Source: CAVSUB01 sp963816725 (GTDB lineage Bacteria > Acidobacteriota > Vicinamibacteria > Vicinamibacterales > 2-12-FULL-66-21). Taken from it: a stretch of DNA of 64,000 nucleotides. Every line of letters begins with the position of its first letter. Position 1 is the stretch's first letter. The position numbers and the translations under genes were made by a program. Shown here piece after piece: positions 46,508 to 55,065 of this stretch. The DNA is taken from positions 62,001-126,000 of the forward strand of contig CAWFMC010000004.1 in assembly GCA_963816725.1 (NCBI GenBank), read 5' to 3'. The notes below the pieces were generated by a model that worked only from the letters and a program-made list of their open reading frames with translations, did no database searches and was not told where the DNA came from.

Positions 46508-47088
46508 ATGCGCTTCGCCAGCTGCAGCAGCTGTGCGCTCATTTGCAGACGCGACCGCTTCAGCGCCGCCATGTTGATCGTGAACCGCAGCTTGCCGTGT
46601 TCGAAGTACAGCTGGGCGATGCCGCCACCCAGAGCGAATCCGTCGACGTCGCTCATGGTCAGGACCGGCGCTCCGCCGACGCCGGAGATGCTGGTCAGCG
46701 CGCTGGCGACCGGGCCCCCGCCCACATACAGCACATGGCAGCCGTGCGATGCGCCGCCGGTCGCGGAATGGCGCGACACGGAGACCGGGTGTTCACCGAC
46801 CGTCCGGCCGGCCACCTCGCGGGTGAGCGCGTCGCCGACCGCGTTATCGCCGACGGCGCAGATGGTGAGGGGCGCACCGGGTCCGAGCGCGTCCGCTGGC
46901 CACTCGGTGAAGATGGCGAACTTGTACAGCGCCGTGGCCTTGACGGCCGGCTCGGTCACATCCTGCGCCGGGACGAACGTCGGCGTCAGCAGCGCGAAGC
47001 CGATCGCGGACAGCCACGCGCGCCAGCAGCGGCGGCGCACCCCAAGAGGTCGCGTCACGCGTCGGCTCGCCCGCAGCCTCGCGGCCAA
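46504..47088 (-). CDS. YfiR/DUF4154 family periplasmic protein
   Basis: A 194-residue exported protein: basic N-terminus then WLSAIGFALLTPTFVPAQDV; EPAVKATALYKFAIFTEWPA; GPGAPLTICAVGDNAVGDAL; HVLYVGGG; GVGGAPVLTMSDVDGFALGG; AALKRSRLQMSAQLLQLAKR at the C-terminus. This is the YfiR (DUF4154) pattern. In Pseudomonas YfiR is a periplasmic repressor of the diguanylate cyclase YfiN/TpbB; in other bacteria DUF4154 is paired with TonB receptors. No cyclase is adjacent here. Confidence 0.87.
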   Translation of the reverse strand: MAARLRASRRVTRPLGVRRRCWRAWLSAIGFALLTPTFVPAQDVTEPAVKATALYKFAIFTEWPADALGPGAPLTICAVGDNAVGDALTREVAGRTVGEHPVSVSRHSATGGASHGCHVLYVGGGPVASALTSISGVGGAPVLTMSDVDGFALGGGIAQLYFEHGKLRFTINMAALKRSRLQMSAQLLQLAKRI

Positions 47089-47245
47089 GAGGGTTGAACG
47101 GAGGACAAGGGATCAGTTGGGGAACACATGACGGAGAACATATCCCGCGTCAGCAATATCGGTCGATCGTGAGCGAGGGAGCATATCTCGCGCTTTCAGA
47201 GAATCTCACGGCGGCCGACTTCAGTACTGACGAGGTCGATTCCGC

Positions 47246-48223
47246 TCACGCGTCGTCGATGCGCACGATCGTCAAACGTGGTGGCGCCGCATCCCACTCT
47301 GCGAGGACTGTACCGTTCAGCGCGATCGCCATCGCGCGTGACGGAACCGCACACGCCATCGTTGCCACCTCGGTGACTGGCAGGCCTGTGAAGCGGACCG
47401 CATTGGCGATTGCCTCAGGCATCGTGAGCGCGGATCCAGCGAGGTACGGCGTGCCTGGCAAGGACACACGACCCGTGTCATCGAGCTCACCCCACACCTG
47501 CCCGATCGAGTAGCGCCCGGGCGGCGATCCGGCCGCGGCCATCGCATCGGTGACCAGGATCGATCGACCTGGCGTCTTGGCGCGGATCATCGTTTTTACG
47601 GTGACATCGGGCAGATGATGGCCGTCCACGATGAAGCTCGCGGCCACGGAATCGGCCGCCAGCAGCGTCCAGATCGCGTTGGGATGGCGCGGCAGCATCT
47701 GCGCGCAGCCGTTTCCAAGATGGGTCGCGATCGTCGCCCCGGCGGCAATCGCCGCCTCGAGTTGATCCGGCGTGGCTGCGGTGTGCCCGAGCGCGACACG
47801 GACGCCCCGCGCCACCAGATGCTCGATCAAAGCCATCGCACCCGGCACCTCCGGCGCGAGCGTCACCAGCACGATCCGGCCGTCGGCGGCCTTCTGGCGA
47901 CGTTCAAAATCGTCAGCGCTCGCACGAATAATGTAATCGGCCGGGTGCGCGCCCCGCGGCCCGTCGACGGGCGAGAGGTACGGCCCCTCCATGTGCAGAC
48001 CCGCGATCGCCGGGTGGCCGGCACGGGTCAGGAGGCGGGCGTTGCGCGCGAAGGCGTCGAGAGGTCCGGTGATGAGGGTTGGGAGGCACCGCGTGACGCC
48101 GGTCCGGCGCAGGTGCTCGATCGCGTGGTCGATCTGTTCGGGCTGGAGGTCAGGGGCGTTGAAGTCGACACCGGCAAAGCCGTTCACCTGGATATCGAAG
48201 AACCCTGGAAAGGTGCACCTCAT
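47246..48223 (-). CDS. nagA: N-acetylglucosamine-6-phosphate deacetylase, short form
   Basis: A 325-residue amidohydrolase: GFFDIQVNGFAGVDFNAPDL, LHMEGPYLSPVDGPRGAHP (metal-binding Glu), VALGHTAATPDQLEAAIAAG (His), GATIATHLGNGCAQM (His), SFIVDGHHLPD and ILVTDAMAAAGSPPG (catalytic Asp). It removes acetate from GlcNAc-6-P. The ATG at 48221-48223 overlaps the nagB stop (ATGA). It begins at the PGF strand and therefore lacks the about 50-residue N-terminal part of the small beta-domain found in usual NagA (about 380 residues). Confidence 0.85.
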   Translation of the reverse strand: MRCTFPGFFDIQVNGFAGVDFNAPDLQPEQIDHAIEHLRRTGVTRCLPTLITGPLDAFARNARLLTRAGHPAIAGLHMEGPYLSPVDGPRGAHPADYIIRASADDFERRQKAADGRIVLVTLAPEVPGAMALIEHLVARGVRVALGHTAATPDQLEAAIAAGATIATHLGNGCAQMLPRHPNAIWTLLAADSVAASFIVDGHHLPDVTVKTMIRAKTPGRSILVTDAMAAAGSPPGRYSIGQVWGELDDTGRVSLPGTPYLAGSALTMPEAIANAVRFTGLPVTEVATMACAVPSRAMAIALNGTVLAEWDAAPPRLTIVRIDDA

Positions 48224-48990
48224 CCCCTGGCGCTTGCGCGCACCTCGCCGCGTGTGCCGGGCTGCAGCCGCGACGCCGATGCCGCGTCGAGATAGACGGT
48301 GACGCGGGGATGACGCTGCAGGACCGATGCGGGAACCTGCGGTCTCACCTCGCCTTCGATCGACGCCTGCACCGCGGCCGCCTTGCGCGCATCCGGCACG
48401 ACGCAGATGATCTCGCCCGAGCTCATGATCTGGCCGATCGACATCGAGATCGCTGACGCAGGAACGTCGTCGACCGACGCGAACCAGCCCTCCCCCACCT
48501 GCTGCCGCCGGCACGCCTCGTCGAGTGACACCACGAGGTAGGGCCGGTCTGTCTCGAAGTCGGCCGGCGGATCGTTGAAAGCCAGATGGCCGTTCTCGCC
48601 GATGCCTACGAAGGCTACGTCGATCGGGGCGCGCTGCAGCTCGCGCCCGACCTGGACGGCCGCAGCCTCGGCGTCATGCTCGGCATCGATCAGGTGATGA
48701 CGCGTGATCCCTGCCGGACCGATCAGGCGGTCGAGCAGGTAGCGGCGGAAGCTGGCGGCGTGATCGATCGGCAGCCCGACGTACTCGTCGAGATGAAACA
48801 GTTCCACCCGGGTCCAATCGATGCCGGGTAGGGCGACCAGCGACTCGAGGAACGCCAGTTGCGATGCGCCGGTCGCCGCGACGAGACGAGCCATGGCGGC
48901 GCGATCGAGCGTACGACGCAGCAGGTCCGCCGCGTGGTCCGCGGCCGCCCGACTCATCGTCTCGCGATCGACATAGGTACGGATATCCAA
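48220..48990 (-). CDS. nagB: Glucosamine-6-phosphate deaminase
   Basis: A 256-residue isomerase-deaminase that turns GlcN-6-P into fructose-6-P and ammonia. Active-site segments: LFHLDEYVGLPIDHAASFRR, VAFVGIGENGHLAFNDPPAD, and the Arg/Lys-containing phosphate loop in ICVVPDARKAAAVQASIEG. Length and motifs are normal. Coupled to nagA by the four-base overlap and 32 nt downstream of an oxidoreductase gene, so the three form an amino-sugar operon. Confidence 0.93.
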   Translation of the reverse strand: MDIRTYVDRETMSRAAADHAADLLRRTLDRAAMARLVAATGASQLAFLESLVALPGIDWTRVELFHLDEYVGLPIDHAASFRRYLLDRLIGPAGITRHHLIDAEHDAEAAAVQVGRELQRAPIDVAFVGIGENGHLAFNDPPADFETDRPYLVVSLDEACRRQQVGEGWFASVDDVPASAISMSIGQIMSSGEIICVVPDARKAAAVQASIEGEVRPQVPASVLQRHPRVTVYLDAASASRLQPGTRGEVRASARG

Positions 48991-49022
48991 GGTCGATTAC
49001 CGGTGCGGCAGATGCGCGCGCC

Positions 49023-50435
49023 TCACTTCGCCAGCCGCGGCGCCGTTCGCGACGGGCCGGTGCGGCTCATCTCGGCGCCGGTGGTCGTCACGTAGTACTT
49101 CGCCAGCATGTTCGGCCGCTCCCAGGCGGGCAGCCGCTGACGATCCTCGAGATACGCGAGGAAGTTGGCCGTCACCTGCGCGAAGTGCGCCTCGTGGCCG
49201 ACCCGGAACGCGTCGGGAATCGCGATGTGGATCTCGGCGCCGCGATTCTCGACGGCGACGCCGGGGTACGTCGGCTGAAGGGCCGCGACCCGTGCGGTGA
49301 CAGCGGCCAGCACCGCCGCCTTGGCGTCCGCGGCCGGGATCACGTACAGCTCGGGCCGGAAGCGATCAGCCGCACCCTGCCGCACGTCCACTCGCGCCCG
49401 TGTGCCGCGATAGAACGCGAAGTGGGTGTCGCCCGAGCCGGCCGGCGGCTCCCAATCCCAGATCACGTTGAGCGTCGTGTGCACGCCCTTGAGCGCATAC
49501 GAGACCAGCGTGTTGCAGTAGTATTCCAGCGAACCGCCCTTCACTGCGCCGGACAGACTGTCCGGAAAGCGCGGCTCACGTGTCACCCGCTGGAACTGGT
49601 CCGGCGAAATCATCGTCGGCCACCGGTATGCCGACAGGACCCGCACGTCCGCGCGGTAATCGATCGCCTTCTCCGGGAACAGCGTCCACTGTACGAGGTC
49701 GACGAGGTGCGTCCCGATGTCGTTCAGCCCCTCGCCCTGCTCGTTCGTGTCGAAGAACCACGCTGGCCGGATGTTCGGCGCGCCCGACACCACCTTCATC
49801 AGGTAGTGGACGCTCTCCATGTAGACACCCGGCTCCTCGGGCGTCCCGGGCACGACGGCGCCGAACACGGCGGGATCGTTGACGAGCGCCCGCTGCAGGA
49901 TCGAGGTGATCTCGAAGCGCTCGGTCATGATGTCGTAGGCCACCACGCCGCGGCGGTCGGCATCGGCCAGCGTCGATTCGAGGGTCGGCAGGTCCGTCGT
50001 CTTCAGGATCCACGGCTTGTCGCCGAGCACGTTGAGGCCCGCCCCGACGGAGGCGGCGATCCGATCGATCTTGCCGCGATTGCGCCCCGAGAAGACCACC
50101 ACGTTGCCCGGGTGCTCGCGCAGCATGCGCTCGAAGTAATCGCCGCTGGTGTGGACCTCGACGTCCCAGGAGGTCGGTTTTTCGGGGCGGCGGTTGTAGG
50201 CCGAGATTCGCGCCAGGTGCTCGAAGAGATCCGGCCCCAGCGGCGCGTACACATCGACCCGGCTGGCCACGCCCGGGTACATCTCCTTCTGCACGAGCGC
50301 CGCGTGGAAGTGTCCGGGGTCGAGCGTCATCAAACGTACCTGAGCCATCGGACGACCGACCTCCTGCGCGGCGAGCAGCGATCCCAGCGCCGCCGCAACA
50401 AGGACGAACGCGAGCAGCCGGGAGTACATCGCCAT
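49023..50435 (-). CDS. Exported Gfo/Idh/MocA-family oxidoreductase
   Basis: A 470-residue protein starting MAMYSRLLAFVLVAAALGSL with a signal peptide; GGAGG precedes it. The Rossmann part reads VRLMTLDPGHFHAALVQKEM and NVVVFSGRNRGKIDRIAASV, with LNVLGDKPWILKTTDLPTLE as the GDKP/EKP motif and the C-terminal half GEGLNDIGTHLVDLVQWTLF as in sugar oxidoreductases. Export of Gfo/Idh enzymes is typical for Vicinamibacteria-type sugar catabolism. Position ahead of nagB suggests an amino-sugar or GlcNAc derivative substrate. Longer starts upstream run over the divergent DUF4159 gene. Confidence 0.82.
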   Translation of the reverse strand: MAMYSRLLAFVLVAAALGSLLAAQEVGRPMAQVRLMTLDPGHFHAALVQKEMYPGVASRVDVYAPLGPDLFEHLARISAYNRRPEKPTSWDVEVHTSGDYFERMLREHPGNVVVFSGRNRGKIDRIAASVGAGLNVLGDKPWILKTTDLPTLESTLADADRRGVVAYDIMTERFEITSILQRALVNDPAVFGAVVPGTPEEPGVYMESVHYLMKVVSGAPNIRPAWFFDTNEQGEGLNDIGTHLVDLVQWTLFPEKAIDYRADVRVLSAYRWPTMISPDQFQRVTREPRFPDSLSGAVKGGSLEYYCNTLVSYALKGVHTTLNVIWDWEPPAGSGDTHFAFYRGTRARVDVRQGAADRFRPELYVIPAADAKAAVLAAVTARVAALQPTYPGVAVENRGAEIHIAIPDAFRVGHEAHFAQVTANFLAYLEDRQRLPAWERPNMLAKYYVTTTGAEMSRTGPSRTAPRLAK

Positions 50436-50557
50436 CGCTCCTCCGATTTCAGCCTCGAGCCGCCTGAGGCCGAGCCAGTACCAACCGGCCGACCGAGGGC
50501 GCCCAGGCTCGACATGGCGCATCTTACAGCCTGCTATGCTTGCGGTGATCCGCCCCC

Positions 50558-51526
50558 ATGCCACGATTCCGTCTTTCCCGTGCGCTCGCCGTGGCGCTGG
50601 CCCTAGCGGCGGCGACGCTCGCGATCCTCGCGAGCAACGGACACCCGCGTCCTGCACTGATCGCGGAGCCGGTCGCGCACCTCGTGACCTCGCCAGCCGG
50701 CGCATCCGGCGCGAGACGCGCGGTCGCGGGCGGCGCGCAGCCGGCGCGGGCCGGCGGCGTGAAGGATCTGTCTCCTGGGAGCGCCCGCACGGACCAGCGC
50801 CGATTTGGCGGTTTCGGCGGACGTGAATCGATCGTCTCCGAGCCGCTGCCGAACATCCCCTACGACGGGCGGTTCACCTTCGTCCGCGTCAACTACGAGA
50901 CCTCACCCGGCGGCTACTGGTATCGCGGTCTCCCGGCTTGGGCACACGGGTACCCCGTCGCTGAGCGGAACCTGATGCGGATCATGAACGAGATCAGCTT
51001 CCTCCACGCGCACGACGACGCGGTCAACACGATGTCACTGGACGATCCGAGGCTGTTCGAGTATCCCGTCGCCTACATCATCGAGGTGAGCTGGTGGACC
51101 ATGACCGACCGCCAGGGCGAGCGGCTGCGCGAGTACATCAAGAAGGGAGGCTTCGTCATCATCGACGACTTCAAGGCGGAGGGGGATTTCGGCAGCGCCG
51201 GGTGGGCGCCGTTCGAAGCCAACATGCAGCGCGTCCTGCCGGGCGCCAAGTTCGTGGAGATGCAGGCGTCACATCCGATCTTTCACTCCTTCTTCGAGCT
51301 GAACTCGCTCGAGCACTTTCCGCAAGCCTACAACGCCGGGCCGCCGAGCTTCTTGGGATTGTTCGAGGACAACGACCCCACCAAGCGCCTCGAGATGATC
51401 GTCAACTACAACACCGACATCTCGCAGTATTGGGAGTGGTCCGGCCAGGGCATCCGGCCGATCGACGACACCAATGAAGCCTACAAGCTCGGCGTGAACT
51501 ACATCATCTACGGCTTGACCCACTGA
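50558..51526 (+). CDS. DUF4159 domain exported protein
   Basis: A 322-residue protein with an N-terminal signal anchor (ALAVALALAAATLAILASNG), an Ala/Gly-rich linker, then the DUF4159 domain: GGRESIVSEPLPNIPYDGRF, FVRVNYETSP, MRIMNEISFLHAHDDAVNTM, YIIEVSWWTMTDRQGERLRE, KKGGFVIIDDFKAEGDFG and ASHPIFHSFFEL. DUF4159 belongs to the glutamine-amidotransferase-like fold and is often linked to VWA/MoxR export clusters, none of which is here. Function unknown. A TATGCT box lies 17 nt upstream of the ATG. Confidence 0.85.
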   Translation: MPRFRLSRALAVALALAAATLAILASNGHPRPALIAEPVAHLVTSPAGASGARRAVAGGAQPARAGGVKDLSPGSARTDQRRFGGFGGRESIVSEPLPNIPYDGRFTFVRVNYETSPGGYWYRGLPAWAHGYPVAERNLMRIMNEISFLHAHDDAVNTMSLDDPRLFEYPVAYIIEVSWWTMTDRQGERLREYIKKGGFVIIDDFKAEGDFGSAGWAPFEANMQRVLPGAKFVEMQASHPIFHSFFELNSLEHFPQAYNAGPPSFLGLFEDNDPTKRLEMIVNYNTDISQYWEWSGQGIRPIDDTNEAYKLGVNYIIYGLTH

Positions 51527-51562
51527 CCGGCGCGATCCTGCACCTCCAGCGCCCGACGTCAA

Positions 51563-51691
51563 GGCGGTCGCGAGCGTAGATCGATGCGCCCGCACGGGTC
51601 GGGCGAAACCGATCGCTCGCGACCGCCCCTTGGTCCTGCAAACTACGCCGGCGCGACGCTGAGAACCCACGCCAGCGTGTGGGCGCATCGA
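51563..51691. repeat. Two perfect, mutually crossing inverted repeats
   Basis: Pair one: GGCGGTCGCGAGCG (51563-51576) with its exact complement at 51614-51627. Pair two: TCGATGCGCCC (51581-51591) with its complement at 51681-51691. Order left1-left2-right1-right2 means the two stems cannot form together except as a pseudoknot. The element fills the gap between two convergent genes. Confidence 0.75.
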
Positions 51692-51701
51692 GTGGCGGTG
51701 A

Positions 51702-52025
51702 TCAGGCGACGCCGGGTCCCTTGTAAGCCGTCTTGCGCTCGGCGACGTGGTCCATCTCGGCCGGCGAGATCAGCGGCAGCGTGACGCAGCGGGCAGCGCC
51801 CGACGCGCTCACGGTCAAGCTGACCGCGGCGGCGGCGAGCGCATCCGGCACGTCGGCAATCACGATCGCGTCGGTCTCGCCCATCGTGAAATAGAAGGCC
51901 TCGAGCGTGCCGCCCAGACTCTCCAGGGCCATCCGGATGACATGCTCACGCTTCGTACCGCCATCGCTCCGGAGTCCCTTCGCGCCGTCTGACGTGTAAA
52001 CCACGTTCACCAGAAACTTGGGCAT
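51702..52025 (-). CDS. GYD-domain protein
   Basis: A 107-residue small protein: MPKFLVNVVYTSDGAKGL, KREHVIRMALESLGGTLEAF, YFTMGETDAIVIADVPDALA. This is the GYD domain, a ferredoxin-like fold of unknown function often seen near metabolic genes in actinobacteria and acidobacteria. AAGGAGAG precedes the ATG at 52023-52025; a longer start has no support. Confidence 0.8.
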   Translation of the reverse strand: MPKFLVNVVYTSDGAKGLRSDGGTKREHVIRMALESLGGTLEAFYFTMGETDAIVIADVPDALAAAAVSLTVSASGAARCVTLPLISPAEMDHVAERKTAYKGPGVA

Positions 52026-52152
52026 CGCTCTCTCCTTGAAGTTGGACACGCGGCCGACGCCGCACATGTCTAGTCTAGCTCATCATTATTACGGGTGGGT
52101 TCACGGACTGGTAAGAACCGTGATTCCGGCGCGCGCCACTCCGATTTCGGGC

Positions 52153-52509
52153 CTACCGCCATTCCGGTGAGTAATCGCGACGCCGCATCCGCTCTTCGAC
52201 GACCAGGCTGAACGAGAAGAAGGCGATGACCTGCAGGAGGCCGATGAACGCATAGATTGCGAAGCGTGTGAACGCGCTCGGCACCGGGAAGCAGGGAATG
52301 CCGGCATCGAGGCACTCGGTGGTGATCTTGTCGATCTCCGCGTACTCGCGCAGGATGAGGCCGATCGAGGTGGCAAAGATGATCGCGGTCGCGAAGATGT
52401 TGCCGAGCGTCATCCGCCGCTTGCGCCAGAACGGGAACGCGACGATCAATCCGACCAGTGGCGGCACGATCGCCGCCAGGATGATGTAGCGCCAGTTCAG
52501 GTGATTCAT
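52153..52509 (-). CDS. Three-helix membrane protein of unknown function
   Basis: A 118-residue protein with three hydrophobic segments (YIILAAIVPPLVGLIVAFPF; GNIFATAIIFATSIGLILRE; AIYAFIGLLQVIAFFSFSLV) and a charged tail ending RRRDYSPEWR. The ATG overlaps the upstream hydrolase stop (ATGA), so the two are co-translated. No family is recognised; two cysteines flank a small loop (TTECLDAGIPCFPV). Confidence 0.75.
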   Translation of the reverse strand: MNHLNWRYIILAAIVPPLVGLIVAFPFWRKRRMTLGNIFATAIIFATSIGLILREYAEIDKITTECLDAGIPCFPVPSAFTRFAIYAFIGLLQVIAFFSFSLVVEERMRRRDYSPEWR

Positions 52510-54281
52510 CGTCCGCCCCCCTTTCGCGCCGGAACAGCAGCGGGGCGGTTGGCCAGCAGGTCGGCGATTTCCGCGGCGGTCAGACGGCGCGTTTCGACGC
52601 GCGCGCCCGGAAGCGTGAAGGCGGCACCGGCGTCATGGAACACCACCGGTCCCGCGGCCATCGAGAGCGCGGTGGCGAGATCTCCGGCCCGGCGCAGGCC
52701 CGGAATGTAGAGACGCGCGAGGAAGTCATCGTCGCTGGAGGGATCGAAGTCGCCGATGTCGAGAATGGCGCGGGACAGCGGCGTCATCGCGCTGGCGAGC
52801 AGGCCGGCCAGGCCGTACTCCCGGGTGGCGACGAGGATCGCGCCCGGTGCCGCCTGCGCGGCCGTGACGATGTCGGCGACCTGCTGGGCGGCAGCGGTGC
52901 GGTTGTAGGTCTCGAAGTGGCGGACCTTGGCCGCCGCGGCGCTGTCGTAGGGTGTGAAGGTCACGTGCCGCACCTGAAGTCCGCGCTGGGTCGCGCGGCG
53001 TTCGAGCTCGGGATCGGATCCGGCCAGGAGCACCGTTCGATTCGCGATGGAGCCGCCTGCGGCAGGGGGACTGACAGGGGCAAAGCCTAGCGCGTGGCGC
53101 AGCGCCGACTGGAGGGCCGCGGGATCGGCGGTGACCATCTGCCGCTTCGCGGCCGCTATCCAGTTCTCCGTCAGTTGCGCCGCGGTGACGGCACTGGCCG
53201 GGAGCGGGCGCTGATGAAAGACCAGCAAATCGGGGAGCGGGTCGACAGTGAAGGACCGTTCGGGACGCTTCATGTCGGCCGGCGCGTGCTGGAGCCAGCG
53301 CGCCATCCATGCGTAGACCGCCTCGCGGCTGTCGCGATTGTAGTTGTGCGGCGCGTCGAACTGGACCGCCTCGACCCGCGTGCCGGCGTCGAAGAGTCCG
53401 TAGATGCGGCGCATCGCCGGATACTCCTCCTTGAGCGTCGCCCGGGTCCAGTCACCGGTCGCGGAAACCATCAGCAGCGGCCGGGGCGCGATGGTCCCGG
53501 CGATTTCGACATTGGTGGCATCCAGCCGCAGACCGGGAAGGTTCTCGCACAGGCAGCCACCCTGCATCTGCAGCGAGATCATGTTCACCGGCGCCGCCAC
53601 CTGGATGCGCCGGTCGACCGCAGCGACCAGGAAGGTCTGCGTCCCGCCGCCCGACTCGCCGGTCGCGCCGATCGCGTCGCGGCGCACCTCGGGCAGCGTC
53701 TCGAGAAAGTCGATGGAGCGGATGCTGTTCCACAGCTGTAGGCCGCCGAGGCTCAGCCCCCAGAGGCGCTCGCGCCGGCCATCGAAGGTATGCGGCAGCT
53801 GGCGGCTGTCGTTGTAGCCGATCGCGTCATACGTGAACACCACGAATCCCTGGCGTGCCAGGTTGATCGCGCGTCCGGGGACCGAGTTGATGTCGGTGTT
53901 CTCGAGACGTCCGTAGGCCCAGTGGCCGTGCGGCGACAGGATTGCCGGGAATGGACCAGCGCCGATCGGGCGATACAGATTGCCGGTGACGAAGAACCCC
54001 GGCAGGCTCTCGAAGTAGACCTTCGCGACCCGATAGTCGTCGTGGACGATCTCGGCGAAGATCTCGGGACCGAGCGGCGTCTTTTCCGGCAGCGGCAGCA
54101 GGCCGGCGGAGGCGAGCACGTGCTCGCGCAGCCAGCCGGCACGCGCGTCCCACGCTGCCTTCGACGTCACCGCCGGCGGCGCGAAGTGGTCGTCGAGCGT
54201 CCGATATTGCGCCGACGGCACGGCCGCCGTGAGCGTCACGCCAAGCACCGTTAGCCGCCATCCCCGCATGCCGTGGCCCAT
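52506..54281 (-). CDS. Exported acetyl-xylan-esterase-type alpha/beta hydrolase with a second C-terminal domain
   Basis: A 591-residue exported protein. Signal peptide in GWRLTVLGVTLTAAVPSA; hydrolase domain about 30-370 with AILSPHGHWAYGR, the nucleophile in GATGESGGGTQTFLV and the base in FDAPHNYNRDSREAVY; it matches the large 'dipeptidyl aminopeptidase/acetylxylan esterase' family of Acidobacteriota. The C-terminal third (about 380-585) looks like a second, catalytically degenerate alpha/beta domain (NRTVLLAGSDPELERRA; AAPGAILVATREYGLAGLLA). Cotranscribed with the small membrane protein downstream. Confidence 0.82.
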   Translation of the reverse strand: MGHGMRGWRLTVLGVTLTAAVPSAQYRTLDDHFAPPAVTSKAAWDARAGWLREHVLASAGLLPLPEKTPLGPEIFAEIVHDDYRVAKVYFESLPGFFVTGNLYRPIGAGPFPAILSPHGHWAYGRLENTDINSVPGRAINLARQGFVVFTYDAIGYNDSRQLPHTFDGRRERLWGLSLGGLQLWNSIRSIDFLETLPEVRRDAIGATGESGGGTQTFLVAAVDRRIQVAAPVNMISLQMQGGCLCENLPGLRLDATNVEIAGTIAPRPLLMVSATGDWTRATLKEEYPAMRRIYGLFDAGTRVEAVQFDAPHNYNRDSREAVYAWMARWLQHAPADMKRPERSFTVDPLPDLLVFHQRPLPASAVTAAQLTENWIAAAKRQMVTADPAALQSALRHALGFAPVSPPAAGGSIANRTVLLAGSDPELERRATQRGLQVRHVTFTPYDSAAAAKVRHFETYNRTAAAQQVADIVTAAQAAPGAILVATREYGLAGLLASAMTPLSRAILDIGDFDPSSDDDFLARLYIPGLRRAGDLATALSMAAGPVVFHDAGAAFTLPGARVETRRLTAAEIADLLANRPAAVPARKGGGR

Positions 54282-54389
54282 GACTCACCAGTCTACGCTG
54301 GTCGGCGCTTCCCGCCCGCCCGTCCGGCGTTCAGGTCGCGCGTCACGATGTCGCCGGTCAGCGCATGCCGGACGATCGCGGCGCCGTGC

Positions 54390-54402
54390 TAGCATCCCGC
54401 GC
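54390..54402 (+). promoter_or_regulatory. -10 box (TAGCAT) at leaderless distance
   Basis: TAGCAT at 54390-54395 is followed by 7 nt and then the ATG of the basic-tail cupin, so the transcript would begin at or one base before the start codon. No Shine-Dalgarno sequence precedes that ATG. No -35 box is seen. Confidence 0.45.
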
Positions 54403-54957
54403 ATGGCCAAGAAACAGATCGCTAGGAGAGCGGCCGCCACACGCCCGGGCGCTCGTGCGCGCAAGGCGGCGCCGCGACGAAAGGCAACCGCCCGGCCGTC
54501 GCCGCGGCGCGCCGCGGCGAAGACCACGGCGAAGAAGCGCGTCGCGAAGAAGCGGCCCGCGAACCGGAGCAAGGCGCCGGCGGTGCTGTTCGCGCCGGTT
54601 GCGGGTGCGGAGCGCCGCGAGGTCGGCCACGTGCGCCTGGAAGTGGGCCGGGCCGGGGACGCACGGGTCAAGCGGATGATCTATCAGCCGGGCTTCCGCT
54701 GGTCGATCGACATGAGACCGGCGGTCGGCACCGACCTGTGCATGCACGCGCACGTCGGCTTCCTGGTGTCCGGTGAGATCCACATCGAGTACGCGGATGG
54801 CTGCGTGATCGAACACCGCGCGCCGCAGATCGTGGCGATCGAGCCTGGCCACGACGGGTGGGTCGTCGGCAACGAGCCGGTCGTGCTGATCGAGTTCGAC
54901 TTCGAGCGGGACACGATCGAGCGCCTCGGCATGCCCGACGCGCATCGCCACGCGTAG
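54403..54957 (+). CDS. Cupin fused to a histone-like Lys/Arg/Ala tail
   Basis: A 184-residue protein whose first about 62 residues are almost only Lys, Arg, Ala and Pro (KKQIARRAAATRPGARARKA, KTTAKKRVAKKRP), like histone H1-type bacterial proteins such as AlgP, so it should bind DNA or another polyanion. Residues about 75-184 form a cupin barrel: IYQPGFRWSIDMRPAVG, CMHAHVGFLVSGEIHIEYAD and IEPGHDGWVVGNEPVVLIEF, with His residues in the metal-binding pattern. The join is unusual. Role unknown; a cupin regulator that docks to DNA is one reading. Confidence 0.7.
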   Translation: MAKKQIARRAAATRPGARARKAAPRRKATARPSPRRAAAKTTAKKRVAKKRPANRSKAPAVLFAPVAGAERREVGHVRLEVGRAGDARVKRMIYQPGFRWSIDMRPAVGTDLCMHAHVGFLVSGEIHIEYADGCVIEHRAPQIVAIEPGHDGWVVGNEPVVLIEFDFERDTIERLGMPDAHRHA

Positions 54958-55065
54958 CCGCGAGACGTCCCCGCCGCTCCCCGGCGAGGCTGGTGGCGCG
55001 CCGTTGTGCGCGCTTCATCAGCCTACGACCGACGACGGTCGTTCAAGCGAGCGCGATCGAGCGAG

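Noticed and set aside
46457..47131. Long plus-strand frames over the YfiR gene.
   Set aside because: YfiR is well supported on the minus strand by its domain and its overlap with the receptor gene.
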